In this document: positions 8,780-18,163 of the stretch, piece after piece
How positions within the stretch are numbered: position 1 is the stretch's first letter
How the letters are laid out: each line of letters begins with the position of its first letter
Source: JACKOB01 sp024234575
GTDB taxonomy: Bacteria > Pseudomonadota > Gammaproteobacteria > Pseudomonadales > Oleiphilaceae
DNA length: 64,000 nt
Assembly (NCBI GenBank): GCA_051208035.1
Contig: JBPJFZ010000005.1
Location: 186,001 to 250,000, forward strand
Direction: 5' to 3'
Position numbers and translations under genes: made by a program
Notes under the pieces: model-generated
The model's database searches: none
What the model was told of the DNA's origin: nothing
What the model saw: the letters and a program-made list of their open reading frames with translations, nothing else

Positions 8780-9472
8780 TCACAACACAGACAGAAGCGG
8801 GCTGATATAGAGCTCTGCAGCACTTACCGCCACATCTTTATCCTTATTAAAGGTAACAGCCCCCAAAAAAGGTGCCTGAATCTTCTCCCGCAAGGTCAGG
8901 ATGTTCTCCTGCAGACAACGCATCGGTACTTCTTCAGGCTGGTTGGCAACCCAACCAACCAGCGTTAATCCATCCCGTAGAATAGACTCTGCCGTCAACA
9001 AGGCGTGATTAATACACCCCAGTTTCATGCCAACCACCAAAATCACTTGGGCATCCAACTCTTTGGCGACATCGGCAAGGGTTTCTCTGCCGTTTAGGGG
9101 GACACGCCAGCCACCGGCACCCTCGATCAAGAGAAAATCATGGGGCGTCATTGCGGCGCCTCTGCACATGCCAACAATTCTCGAGACATTCAGCGTCCGG
9201 TTTTCGCGCTGGGCAGCGATGTGCGGTGCGATAGGCTCTTTTAAGAGCAGCGGATTAACCTGCCCATAGGGCAACGAAACCGTTGCCTGCGCTTGTAAAC
9301 TCAGGGCATCCTGATTCGTCCAGGCACCGTTATTTTCATCAGCTCCTGCTGCAACAGGTTTGAGCGCAATCGTGCGCTTACCGGCGCTCTCCATCGCCTT
9401 TAATAACGCAAGAGATACCCAGGTTTTTCCCGCATCAGTATCGGTTCCGGTAACGAAAAACGGCTTTTTCAT
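8780..9472 (-). CDS. bioD: dethiobiotin synthase
   Basis: BioD closes the ureido ring of 7,8-diaminopelargonate with CO2 and ATP to form dethiobiotin. The 230-residue product has the P-loop GTDTDAGKT at 9-17, and the conserved LIEGAGGWRVPL with QVILVVGMKLGCINHALLTAE in the middle. It is the last gene of a minus-strand bioB-F-H-C-D cluster, 49 bp after bioC. Length is normal. bioA (diaminopelargonate aminotransferase) is not in the window, as is common when it lies elsewhere on the chromosome. Confidence 0.96.
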   Translation of the reverse strand: MKKPFFVTGTDTDAGKTWVSLALLKAMESAGKRTIALKPVAAGADENNGAWTNQDALSLQAQATVSLPYGQVNPLLLKEPIAPHIAAQRENRTLNVSRIVGMCRGAAMTPHDFLLIEGAGGWRVPLNGRETLADVAKELDAQVILVVGMKLGCINHALLTAESILRDGLTLVGWVANQPEEVPMRCLQENILTLREKIQAPFLGAVTFNKDKDVAVSAAELYISPLLSVL

Positions 9473-9521
9473 AGAATACTCTTGGCTATTAGATGGTGGA
9501 CTGGGTGTTGGCTAATTATGT

Positions 9522-10331
9522 TTATTTCCGCAGATAGATGTACGCAACCTCGTAACTCGCAGGCAGAACACCGTCTTTGCGAAACCCCTCATAAGCTTGT
9601 TTAAAAGCACGAATGGCTGATTTACCAGTCATGCCGTGAGCACGATCAGGGTTTACATTATGGGCGCCAAGCTTCTTTAGCTCGTTTGTTAGCTCGCGTA
9701 CATCTGCATATTGCAACTCAACACTTTGCTTTTGTATTTCCATCAGAGAAAACGGTGAAGCGTTAATAAGTGTTTCAACCTCACCCGATGATAAAAACTG
9801 GTTTACATGTCGATAATTATCCGCCGCCTGCCAGGATGCCGAGAGCTCTCTTAAAGTACCATCCAGCAACGTTGTAAACATAAATATCCCGCCAGGTATC
9901 AGTGCCTCATAAGCATTTTTTAGCACTGCGGCGAGATCCGCACTCCATTGCACCGCCAAAGAGGAATAAATCATTGCAACGGTGCTTTGTTTAATCGGCA
10001 GTTGATCCATATCTGCAACGACATAGGCGCCGGTAGGGCACTTTTCCCTCGCGTAAGTCACCATCCCCACCGCCAGATCCATTGCAACAACGGTCGAGGC
10101 GGGGTTCATGCGCTGCAGAATCGGTAAAAAATGCCCCGTCCCACAACCAAGATCAACGATCGTATTTGCATGACAAATTTCAGCGAGAGCGTTGCTGTTT
10201 TGCCAGGGATAACGACCCAACAGCTCTTCGCCCACCTGACATTGTAAGTGTGCAACCTGGTCATAAGATGCAGCCGCCCTGCTAAACGATTCTGCCACCA
10301 GTTTCTTATCAAGGCGAACATCAACACTCAT
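9522..10331 (-). CDS. bioC: malonyl-ACP O-methyltransferase
   Basis: BioC methylates malonyl-ACP with S-adenosylmethionine so that fatty-acid synthesis can build the pimeloyl chain. The 269-residue product has the class I methyltransferase motif IVDLGCGTGHFLPILQ and the following motif VVAMDLAVGM, plus SSLAVQWSADLAAVL, typical of BioC. Its start overlaps the bioH stop by 4 bp (10328-10331), pointing to translational coupling. Context in the bio operon makes this call firmer than the fold alone. Confidence 0.95.
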   Translation of the reverse strand: MSVDVRLDKKLVAESFSRAAASYDQVAHLQCQVGEELLGRYPWQNSNALAEICHANTIVDLGCGTGHFLPILQRMNPASTVVAMDLAVGMVTYAREKCPTGAYVVADMDQLPIKQSTVAMIYSSLAVQWSADLAAVLKNAYEALIPGGIFMFTTLLDGTLRELSASWQAADNYRHVNQFLSSGEVETLINASPFSLMEIQKQSVELQYADVRELTNELKKLGAHNVNPDRAHGMTGKSAIRAFKQAYEGFRKDGVLPASYEVAYIYLRK

Positions 10332-11065
10332 AATCGTCTCCCTGTGGGGCCGTCAAAAAGCTCCTGCAAACAATGCTTAAGTGACAATGCGCTAGAGAGA
10401 AAGGGGAAATGCCCCATTCCGGGGATAACGTTTACATTGATCTGCGGGTTTAGTGCGATCAACTCATCTTTCTTTACCAACACAACGCTGTCTGACTCCC
10501 CCAAAATAAAGTCGACAGGTATCCTGGCCTGCTGTAACCAGGCCCGGCTATCCAGTTGCTCAAGCAGCGCCAGCCCTGACAACAAGGTATCCTTAGCAAA
10601 CACCGGATCATGCTGATCTATCAGAGAAAGCATCTTTCTCGTATCGACTTGCTCACCAATGCTGCCAACAGTCTGCAACAGGGCGAAGCGTTTAATTAGA
10701 CTGACAGAACTCTTCTGCACCAGCAAACGCAGTTTATCAACAGCATTTGGCGGCTGGCCACAAGGCCAGTCAGGGCGCACCATAAAGCAAGGAGTCGCCG
10801 CCAGAAGTATGAGCCTTTTCATTGGCAGCACATTTTGCTTTGCAACCTCCAACGCCAATTCGCCACCCAACGACCAGCCTAACCAGATTGCTGACGCAGG
10901 GCAGTTTGCCGCTAAAAATTCGAGCCACTGTTCTGACGTTCTGCTGCAATTGATATCTACCCAGGTCAATGCGAAACGCTCAGACAACCAACCACGCATA
11001 TCCCCCCAAACGGATGCAGGCATGGCCCAACCGTTTATCACTACCAATGGCGGTTTGACTGTCAT
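10328..11065 (-). CDS. bioH: pimeloyl-ACP methyl ester carboxylesterase
   Basis: BioH removes the methyl group added by BioC once the pimeloyl chain is complete. The 245-residue alpha/beta hydrolase shows the nucleophile elbow GWSLGG (Ser65), a likely acid Asp192 (GESDSVV) and His219 (GMGHFPF), the expected triad order. The gene overlaps bioF by 4 bp and bioC by 4 bp. Linkage of bioH to bioC and bioF resembles Pseudomonas rather than E. coli, where bioH is unlinked. Confidence 0.93.
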   Translation of the reverse strand: MTVKPPLVVINGWAMPASVWGDMRGWLSERFALTWVDINCSRTSEQWLEFLAANCPASAIWLGWSLGGELALEVAKQNVLPMKRLILLAATPCFMVRPDWPCGQPPNAVDKLRLLVQKSSVSLIKRFALLQTVGSIGEQVDTRKMLSLIDQHDPVFAKDTLLSGLALLEQLDSRAWLQQARIPVDFILGESDSVVLVKKDELIALNPQINVNVIPGMGHFPFLSSALSLKHCLQELFDGPTGRRL

Positions 11066-12267
11066 TGCCCATCCTCACAACGAAGGGCTTTCGCCAATTC
11101 AGGATTTTGCAGCCCAATCTTTAATTGATCGATCAAACGCATCACATCCGCTTCGGTATGTGCAGCCGTGAAAGTAATTCTAAGACGACTGGTTCCCGCT
11201 GGCACCGTTGGCGGCCTTATCGCCGTAATCAGTATCCCCTTTTCTTGCAAAAAATGGCTCCAGCGAATCGCCAGATCAGCAGTCCCTATCAATATTGGCT
11301 GGATAGGCGTTGTAGAAGACATTAACCGAAAGCCCAGCTGCTCACATCCCTTGCGAAACGCTGCAATTAGCGTGGTCAGGTGCTGCCGACGCCAGTCTTC
11401 CGCCATGACGATCTGTAAACTTTGTCGGGTTGCTGCGGCGATAGATGGCGGCATGGCCGTGGTATAGATATAACTACGCGCAAACTGAATCAGCGTTTCG
11501 ATGGTTGTTTCATCGCCAGCCACAAATGCGCCGGAGGTCCCGAACGCTTTACCCAGCGTGCCAACTTGTAGGGGCACGTCTTTGACGGACAAACCTGCAG
11601 CATTGACAGCCCCCCTGCCGCTTTTGCCTATTACGCCGTAACCGTGGGCATCGTCCACCATCAACCATGCATCATGTTGGTGGCAAGCTTGGGCTAACTC
11701 TGAAAGAGGGGCCACGTCACCATCCATGCTAAATACACCATCGGTTATCACCAGTCTTTCAGAACCGGGTTGCATAGCGCGACTCAGCTTACTTATAAGA
11801 CTCGCAACATCAGCGTGCAGATAACGATGAAACCGTGCTCCGGATAACAAACCGGCATCAAGTAAGGATGCATGATTTAATCTATCCTCAAATACATGAT
11901 CCTGCTTACCCAGCAATGCATTAACAGTACCTATATTCGCCATATAACCAGAAGAAAAGCAGAGCACTCTTTCTACCTCAAGAAACTCGGCTAATTCTTC
12001 TTCAAGAAGGTGATGCTGTTCATGATGACCATTGACCAGATGTGAAGCGCCACTACCCACACCAGACAAATTGACGGCATCAACCATCGCCGCTTTAAGA
12101 CGTGGATCGTTAGCTAAGCCAAGATAATCATTTGAGCAAAATGCCAGAAAGCTTTGTCCATCAACACAGACCGTGGCACCTTGTGGTGACTGCAATATAC
12201 GGCGACGACGATAGAGGGACTCCGCTTTGCGTTGTGCTAGTTTTTCTGCAAGATTATCGAAAGCCAT
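11062..12267 (-). CDS. bioF: 8-amino-7-oxononanoate synthase
   Basis: BioF is the PLP enzyme that condenses pimeloyl thioester with L-alanine. The 401-residue product carries FCSNDYLGLANDPRL, GSGASHLVNGHHEQH, DDAHGYGVIG and the PLP-lysine segment VGTLGKAFGTSGAF near residue 240, all typical of the alpha-oxoamine synthase family. It follows bioB by 100 bp and overlaps bioH by 4 bp. The N-terminus runs about 15 residues before the conserved RRRRI segment, a normal length. Confidence 0.96.
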   Translation of the reverse strand: MAFDNLAEKLAQRKAESLYRRRRILQSPQGATVCVDGQSFLAFCSNDYLGLANDPRLKAAMVDAVNLSGVGSGASHLVNGHHEQHHLLEEELAEFLEVERVLCFSSGYMANIGTVNALLGKQDHVFEDRLNHASLLDAGLLSGARFHRYLHADVASLISKLSRAMQPGSERLVITDGVFSMDGDVAPLSELAQACHQHDAWLMVDDAHGYGVIGKSGRGAVNAAGLSVKDVPLQVGTLGKAFGTSGAFVAGDETTIETLIQFARSYIYTTAMPPSIAAATRQSLQIVMAEDWRRQHLTTLIAAFRKGCEQLGFRLMSSTTPIQPILIGTADLAIRWSHFLQEKGILITAIRPPTVPAGTSRLRITFTAAHTEADVMRLIDQLKIGLQNPELAKALRCEDGQ

Positions 12268-12367
12268 AGAAGATGCTCAAACCCGGACCGAGATTTCCCC
12301 GGTGCATCAATAAAAAGAGCGGGTTCTAGAAGAATCCGCTCTCGAAGACGTTCTTTACAACTGAGGT

Positions 12368-13438
12368 TTAAGCTGACTTGGGTACAGAAGCATCGTAAAA
12401 GAATTCGTTGAGCCGCTCCGCCTCAACTGACTTTAATAAATCAGCCTGCTGCTGCTCTTCCGTCTTGTCAGTTTGGTATTGCTCTGGATGAATTCCAAGC
12501 TTATCGAATAACTGACGATCTTTATCAGCCTCAGGATTTGAAGTGGTAAGCAGCTTCTCGCCATAAAATATTGAGTTCGCACCAGCTAAAAAGCAAAGAG
12601 ACTGCATTTGTTCATTCATCTGCTCTCGTCCGGCAGATAAGCGAACATGCGATTTTGGCATCATAATGCGGGCCACAGCGATCATCCGGATAAAATCAAA
12701 AGGCTCGACATCTTTTTCATTTTCAAGGGGCGTGCCTTCAACTTTTACCAGCATATTTATTGGCACGCTTTCTGGGGGCTCGGCCATATTAGCGAGCTGA
12801 ATCAGCAAGCCTGCCCGATCATCAGAAGACTCACCCATCCCTAAAATGCCACCACAACATACTTTCATACCTGCGCTGCGAACATTTGCCAGGGTATTCA
12901 ATCGATCGGCATAGGTGCGAGTAGTAATAATCTGGTCATAATACTTTTCAGACGTGTCCAGGTTGTGATTGTAATAATCCAACCCAGCCTCTGCCAACTC
13001 ACCAGCCTGTGCTTCATCAAGCATTCCCAGTGTCATACAGGTTTCCAGACCCAGGCTTTTCACCTGCTTAACCATTTCGACGACATAAGGCATGTCTTTT
13101 TCACGCGGATTTCTCCAGGCAGCCCCCATACAAAATCTTGTCGCACCTTTTTCACGGGCAACTTTTGCCTCGGATACTACTTTTTCAATTTCGAGCAGTT
13201 TCTCTTTTTCAAGACCAGTATTGTAATGACCGCTCTGTGGACAATATTTGCAATCTTCCGGACAGGCACCGGTTTTAATAGACAGCAAGGTGCTGACCTG
13301 AACCGCATTAGGATCAAAGTTTTTTCGGTGAACAACTTGCGCCTGAAACATCAGATCATTGAACGGTAAGGCAAAAAGCGCTTGCACCTGCTTCAAAGTC
13401 CAGTCGTGGCGCACATCTGCAGTCATTGATACCGACAT
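12368..13438 (-). CDS. bioB: biotin synthase
   Basis: BioB is the radical SAM enzyme that inserts sulfur into dethiobiotin. The 356-residue product has the CxxxCxxC cluster motif at Cys59, Cys63 and Cys66 (CPEDCKYC), and the second-cluster region LETCMTLGMLDEAQ, YYNHNLDTS, KVCCGGILGMGE and HVRLSAGR. It is the first gene of the bio cluster. Its promoter must lie in 13439-13591, shared with the divergent comF. I see no good BirA operator there. The C-terminal tail from about 325 is acidic and Gln-rich. Confidence 0.97.
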   Translation of the reverse strand: MSVSMTADVRHDWTLKQVQALFALPFNDLMFQAQVVHRKNFDPNAVQVSTLLSIKTGACPEDCKYCPQSGHYNTGLEKEKLLEIEKVVSEAKVAREKGATRFCMGAAWRNPREKDMPYVVEMVKQVKSLGLETCMTLGMLDEAQAGELAEAGLDYYNHNLDTSEKYYDQIITTRTYADRLNTLANVRSAGMKVCCGGILGMGESSDDRAGLLIQLANMAEPPESVPINMLVKVEGTPLENEKDVEPFDFIRMIAVARIMMPKSHVRLSAGREQMNEQMQSLCFLAGANSIFYGEKLLTTSNPEADKDRQLFDKLGIHPEQYQTDKTEEQQQADLLKSVEAERLNEFFYDASVPKSA

Positions 13439-13591
13439 TACCTATCTCCAAATAAAATTAGTGAATGAGAGAGTCTTATAAAAAGACGGTTTCTGATAAA
13501 ATCTCTCTTCGTTGCTCTGATACCTTTATGGTTTTGTAACCCAGAAAGTTTTCACCAAAATAGATTATATTTCAGCCAATCAGGACATGTC

Positions 13592-14470
13592 ATGGAAGAC
13601 ATAATAACGAGCGGGAAAAAGCTGTCAACCAAATTTCATTTTTTGGTTAACAGCTTCAAAAAAGACATTTACCGTCGCCACTGCTACTTGTGTCAGGCAG
13701 TGTATTCATCGCACTTATGTGTCTGCGAAGCATGTTTTTGGGACTTACCCTGGAAACAATGCAGCTGCCTGAGATGTGGGCTACCGATAGCCACCAATTG
13801 GGATTCGTCCCTGCAATCCCGACTGCACTATCCTGCCGCAGGAGAACAGTTTCCTATTGAAAAAGTCGAAGTTGGCCAACACTTTTTCAGAAACAGTTGC
13901 CTTGAATGCACCGCTGCACCTTTTGAGTTCGACCGTTGCATCACGCCGCTGACGTACTCATTCCCCATCGGCGAGATCATTCATCAATTCAAATATCAAA
14001 AGAGAAGATACTGGCGCTATTTTCTTAACGATATGCTCATGCTTTATCTAAAGGCTTTTCGCTCAGACTTGTATGATGCCTCTGATTACCCCACGCCTGA
14101 GTTAATCATTCCCGTACCAATATCAGCGGCCAAATTATTCCAGCGAGAGTTTAATCAGTCCCATGGGATAGCATCTAAACTTGCTCAGGCCTTCGCCGCA
14201 CCGATAGCCCAGTCAGCCATCAGTACCAGCTTCCGTTCAGTTTCGCAGGCATCACTATCGAGAAGCCAAAGGCTAACGCACAGCCAGGATGCATTCCAGG
14301 CAGGCAATCAGTTTGCCGAAATACGGGGGAAGTCGATTATGATTGTGGACGATGTGATTACTACCGGCAGCACCGCAAACCAAATTGCCCGGCTTGCCAA
14401 AAAGGCAGGGGCAACGTCGGTGGAAGTATGGGGTATCGCTCGAACACCCAAAACAGGTCCGACCCAATAA
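13592..14470 (+). CDS. comF: ComF family phosphoribosyltransferase-like protein
   Basis: The 292-residue product has an N-terminal cysteine cluster (Cys31, 34, 43, 45, 48, 57, 59, 62), probably binding zinc, and a C-terminal type I phosphoribosyltransferase fold with the PRPP loop MIVDDVITTGSTANQIARLA. ComF proteins take part in natural DNA uptake in competent bacteria; the family is also linked to biotin operons as 'GntX-like' neighbours. The N-terminal 25 residues before the first Cys pair are longer than usual. It is divergent from bioB and converges with the next gene (24 bp between stops). Confidence 0.88.
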   Translation: MEDIITSGKKLSTKFHFLVNSFKKDIYRRHCYLCQAVYSSHLCVCEACFWDLPWKQCSCLRCGLPIATNWDSSLQSRLHYPAAGEQFPIEKVEVGQHFFRNSCLECTAAPFEFDRCITPLTYSFPIGEIIHQFKYQKRRYWRYFLNDMLMLYLKAFRSDLYDASDYPTPELIIPVPISAAKLFQREFNQSHGIASKLAQAFAAPIAQSAISTSFRSVSQASLSRSQRLTHSQDAFQAGNQFAEIRGKSIMIVDDVITTGSTANQIARLAKKAGATSVEVWGIARTPKTGPTQ

Positions 14471-14494
14471 GCTATGTACAGCAAAAACGCAGTG

Positions 14495-15610
14495 CTATGG
14501 CTCAAGTCGCCGCCTTACATCCCGCGCTATTGCCAAAGATGCAGTTAAGCCTGGTGACTCGATCCCGGTCAAATTAATCAGCCCTGCAATCCCGTGATCC
14601 GAAGCGTCTTGAATACAGAAGTCTTCGGTAGCACTCCCCTCTCCTGCCAACTTAGGTCGGATACCGGAGTAGTCGGGCTGCAATGCGCCATCCTTTAAAG
14701 CTGGCCAATAGCGCCTTATTTCCTGATAAAAACCCTCTGCACGCGCAGGCGTAACACGATAATCAATCTCCGAAACCCACTCCACATCCGGCCCAAATCT
14801 GGCTTGCCCGGCAAGATCATGCGTTAAGTGCACCCCCAACCCTGCCGCCTCTGGAACAGGATAAATCAAGTGGCTAAAAGGTGAGATACCTTGCAGAGAA
14901 AAATAATTGCCTTTAGCAAAGTATAGCGACTTAAGGACGTGGCGAGGGTAGATGCCGGAATTTGCCAACCACTTGTCACCATGTAAACCACAGGCACTAA
15001 TCACTTCATCAGCCACTACTCGATATTTTTGCCCGGAGCACTCCTCTACCAACAGGCAAATTCCTTTTTCTGCTGACAGCAGTTCCAGCATGTTTTGCTT
15101 GAACAGTATTGTCGCACCGGCATGCTCAGCATCTGCCAGCAATGCTGCCATATAGAGGTGGCTGTCAAATATGCCAGTGGAGGGAGACAGTAAAGCGCCA
15201 TGACAAAATAACGCTGGCTCAAGTGCGGACGCCTCCCTTGAAGAGAGATATTGCAAATCGTGGACGCCATTTGCCTTCGCCTGCAATTGAATACGCTGCA
15301 GGTCTGTCTGCTGTGCCGGTGAAGTTGCAACGATAAGCTTGCCACAGTTTTTATATGGTACATTTCGTGACTTCAGGTATTCATAAAGCAGCGACTTTCC
15401 TTCCACACAAAAGCGCGCTTTTAAGGACCCTTGCGGGTAATAAATACCAGCATGAATTACTTCGCTATTGCGTGAGGACGTTTCATGGCCAATTGCATCA
15501 TGAGCCTCAAGCACCCAGACTTCTCGGCCGCTGTTAGCAAGCTCACGCGCGCACGCCAGACCAATCACTCCCGCACCAATTACCAGGCTCTGTACCTTAA
15601 CTTGCTCCAT
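14495..15610 (-). CDS. FAD-dependent oxidoreductase of the L-2-hydroxyglutarate dehydrogenase type
   Basis: The 371-residue product begins with a dinucleotide-binding fold (VIGAGVIGLACARELANSGREVWVLEA) and continues with ETSSRNSEVIHAGIYYPQGSLKARFCVEG, a pattern typical of the LhgO/L2HGDH-like family of the DAO superfamily. The C-terminus GLINLTGIESPGLTASLAIA closes the FAD site. The substrate is probably a 2-hydroxy acid, but sequence alone does not settle it, so no symbol is given. It is transcribed on the minus strand with the SDR gene 50 bp upstream, possibly as one unit. Confidence 0.85.
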   Translation of the reverse strand: MEQVKVQSLVIGAGVIGLACARELANSGREVWVLEAHDAIGHETSSRNSEVIHAGIYYPQGSLKARFCVEGKSLLYEYLKSRNVPYKNCGKLIVATSPAQQTDLQRIQLQAKANGVHDLQYLSSREASALEPALFCHGALLSPSTGIFDSHLYMAALLADAEHAGATILFKQNMLELLSAEKGICLLVEECSGQKYRVVADEVISACGLHGDKWLANSGIYPRHVLKSLYFAKGNYFSLQGISPFSHLIYPVPEAAGLGVHLTHDLAGQARFGPDVEWVSEIDYRVTPARAEGFYQEIRRYWPALKDGALQPDYSGIRPKLAGEGSATEDFCIQDASDHGIAGLINLTGIESPGLTASLAIARDVRRRLEP

Positions 15611-15660
15611 AGATTAACACTTACGATGCTTTAGCCATGATCCATACAGGCACTGAATCA

Positions 15661-16524
15661 TTAGAATATCTTTTGGCTTAACAGCTTCTGCATAATATCG
15701 GAATAGCTAACCGGCATTAGTCGCTGTACCCAATCTACTACGTATGCATCAAAACCAATAAGCACGCGCCTGTTGCTGCTTTCGATGCCATTAATAATGG
15801 TTTTAGCCGCCTGTGCCGGTGTTGTGCGGGCATGCCGGTCAAAATGAGAAATGGCTTCCGAAAGATCCAAGCTACCATCCATACCTTTATAGAAGCGGGC
15901 ACTTTTAGCGATATTTGTTTTTATTCCCCCTGGATGGACGCAGACTGGCGTCACCGTGGTGCCCTCAAGCTCAACACGCAGGGCCTCGGTAAAACCACGC
16001 ACTGCGAATTTACTGGCGTTATAAGCAGACTGCGTAGGCAGGCTGATCAAGCCAAAAATACTTGATATGTTAACGATAAACGCCTGATCTGATTGCTTTA
16101 AAAATGGCAGAAATGCTTTCGTGCCGTAGACAACCCCCCAGAAGTTTATGTCCATGACCCATTTAAAGTCGTCATAGTTCATATCTTCTACCGTTTCAGA
16201 CAATGCTACACCGGCGTTATTGATAACGACGTCCACCCTGCCAAAGTCTTTGTTGACTTGCTCGGCAAACTGATAAACCGCATCTTTGTCACTCACATCA
16301 AGGGTGTAAGTCTTAATCATCACCCCAGGATGAGCGGCCTTTTTCCTGGTTGCATCAAGGTTGGCGGCATTAATGTCTGCCAGGGCAAGGTTGGCACCTT
16401 TGGCAGCCATCTGCAACGCCAAGGCCTGACCAATGCCAGAGCCCGCACCGGTAATGACAACTGTTCTGCCTTTTACAGAGTTGGCTGATTTTTTACTTCC
16501 GAACATAGGTATTTTTATTTTCAT
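15661..16524 (-). CDS. short-chain dehydrogenase/reductase
   Basis: A classical SDR: cofactor loop GAGSGIGQALA, NNAGVA, the Ser of NISSIFG and the YNASK catalytic pair are all present, with GGIKTNIAKSAR after them. The substrate is unknown. I chose the ATG at 16524 (MKIKIPMFGSKK) because AAGGA lies 10 nt upstream. An alternative GTG at 16542 would add six residues but would place its own start over that ribosome site. The LGRR-type C-terminus (GIESSNRRVLIGFDAYVVDWVQRLMP) is typical of acetoin- or fatty-acid-type SDRs in this group. Confidence 0.85.
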   Translation of the reverse strand: MKIKIPMFGSKKSANSVKGRTVVITGAGSGIGQALALQMAAKGANLALADINAANLDATRKKAAHPGVMIKTYTLDVSDKDAVYQFAEQVNKDFGRVDVVINNAGVALSETVEDMNYDDFKWVMDINFWGVVYGTKAFLPFLKQSDQAFIVNISSIFGLISLPTQSAYNASKFAVRGFTEALRVELEGTTVTPVCVHPGGIKTNIAKSARFYKGMDGSLDLSEAISHFDRHARTTPAQAAKTIINGIESSNRRVLIGFDAYVVDWVQRLMPVSYSDIMQKLLSQKIF

Positions 16525-16707
16525 TATTTGCCATTCCTTCACTAAAAGCGGTGCAACCGTGTATTTGTTTTTGCAGAGTGATAGAGTCCGTTTGCCGTTA
16601 TATTAATTCTGCAGGATACTCAACTCTGGCATGTCTGTAACTTTAACTATGTAAATCGTTAATGCCAAGCCAGAGCGGTATCACCACCTTAGCATAATTA
16701 ACAATGA

Positions 16708-17667
16708 ATGCAGCCTGATCACTTTGAGCCCCTAATGACGTCAATACCAGATACTAAATTTAGCAATCAACAGCTTGCCATCGCTGGCCTGGTACTAACC
16801 TCTTTATTCTGGGCCGGAAACGCCATCATCGCCCGACTTACAGTCGGTGACATTGGCCCCGTTAGTTTGTCATTTTGGCGCTGGTGTTTACCCTGTATTT
16901 ATCTGGCACCTTTTATTCTCCTTGCGTGGAAAAAACACTGGCAAATAGTTAAAGAACATTATTTACAGGTGATTACCCTCGCAATTTTAAGCATCAGCAC
17001 TTACAACACGATCTTGTATCAGGCGGCGCAACATACAACGTCCATCAACATTACACTGGTCAGTTGTGCACTTCCAATTGGCACCTTGTTGTTCACCTAT
17101 TTGTTACTGAAAGACGCACCAGTAAGAAAACAGATCATCGGTGGCTTAATCTCGCTGCTCGGTGTACTAACAATCCTATCCAGGGGTGACCTCGACCGGC
17201 TGCTGAACATCAGGTTCAACCAGGGGGATTTGCTGATGCTTGTAGCAGTAAGCTGCTGGTCTCTCTACTCTGTCCTATTAAAAAAATGGCCCTTGGATAT
17301 ACCCGCTTTTGATATGTTTTGCCTGTTTATTTCTATTGGTACCCCAGTGATTGCACCATTCTATTTTTGGGAAATCAGCGTATCTGGATCCTTTGAGCTA
17401 TCGATGGCCAATATTACCCTGCTCGCTTACCTGGCAGTTTTCCCTTCGGTACTTGCCTATATTTTCTGGAACAATGGTGTGAAACATATTGGCCCCGGAA
17501 AGGCGTCCCTTTTTAGCTATTTGATTCCGGTATTTACCTCAGTTTTGGCAATAACTTTTTTACAAGAAGAGCTGTACCTATTTCACCTCATTGGTGGCCT
17601 GCTAACCTTTATCGGCCTCTACCTCTCTTCGGTTGGAAAAACGAAATTCGAAGATAGCCTAACTTGA
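16708..17667 (+). CDS. EamA/DMT family permease
   Basis: An integral membrane protein of about 319 residues with ten predicted hydrophobic segments in two EamA repeats (for example LVLTSLFWAGNAIIARL near the start and LAYLAVFPSVLAYIFWNNGV in the second half). Family members export amino acids or other metabolites; the substrate cannot be named. The start is uncertain: 16708 (MQPDHFEPLMTS) or the in-frame ATG at 16735. Neither has a strong ribosome site. It converges with the DoxX gene, with 16 bp between stops. Confidence 0.88.
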   Translation: MQPDHFEPLMTSIPDTKFSNQQLAIAGLVLTSLFWAGNAIIARLTVGDIGPVSLSFWRWCLPCIYLAPFILLAWKKHWQIVKEHYLQVITLAILSISTYNTILYQAAQHTTSINITLVSCALPIGTLLFTYLLLKDAPVRKQIIGGLISLLGVLTILSRGDLDRLLNIRFNQGDLLMLVAVSCWSLYSVLLKKWPLDIPAFDMFCLFISIGTPVIAPFYFWEISVSGSFELSMANITLLAYLAVFPSVLAYIFWNNGVKHIGPGKASLFSYLIPVFTSVLAITFLQEELYLFHLIGGLLTFIGLYLSSVGKTKFEDSLT

Positions 17668-17683
17668 CACCAAACCTGCGTTA

Positions 17684-18058
17684 TCACCTGCCCCAGCCTG
17701 ATAAAGCGATTTTACCCGGCCCAACACAGGACAAAACTATCAGCCCACCTGCAATTGCCATATTTTTCAGAAAGTTAGATATTTCCAGCTGCTGGGAAAA
17801 ATCAGAATGAAAAACTATTGCTGTCAAAAGACAGAAGAATGCCAGAAAGACCGCTGCTGTTCGCATGAACACACCGGCAATCAAACAGAGACTGCCGCCA
17901 ATTTCCAGAAATAGCACTAAAGGTAGTATGCCTCCTGGCATGCCCATGATATCCATGTAAATCTGTGTACCCTCAAAATTCATAGCTTTCGCGGCACCTG
18001 AAACAAGAAAAAGCGCAGCCAGCAAAACTCGCCCCAGAAACATCGCAACATCGGTCAT
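17684..18058 (-). CDS. DoxX family membrane protein
   Basis: A 124-residue protein with four hydrophobic segments (LGRVLLAALFLVSGAAKAMNF, then GGILPLVLFLEIGGSLCLIAGVF, AAVFLAFFCLLTAIVF, and AIAGGLIVLSCVGPGKIAL), matching the DoxX family. These are small inner-membrane proteins linked to respiratory or redox functions, mostly uncharacterised. It is monocistronic and faces away from the methyltransferase gene at 18164. Confidence 0.85.
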   Translation of the reverse strand: MTDVAMFLGRVLLAALFLVSGAAKAMNFEGTQIYMDIMGMPGGILPLVLFLEIGGSLCLIAGVFMRTAAVFLAFFCLLTAIVFHSDFSQQLEISNFLKNMAIAGGLIVLSCVGPGKIALSGWGR

Positions 18059-18163
18059 GTTGAAGCCCTAAATTTAGATTTCTTTTGCCAATAACTGGCT
18101 AATTACTGCGCTTTTTGCAGATTCTGTTGTAAATTAACAGTAAACCATCGCTGGGTGAAGATC

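Noticed and set aside
13439..13591. BirA operator in the bioB-comF gap
   Set aside because: A single half-like GGTTTTGTAACCC is present (13530-13542), but the second half (GGTTTACAA) at the required spacing is missing.
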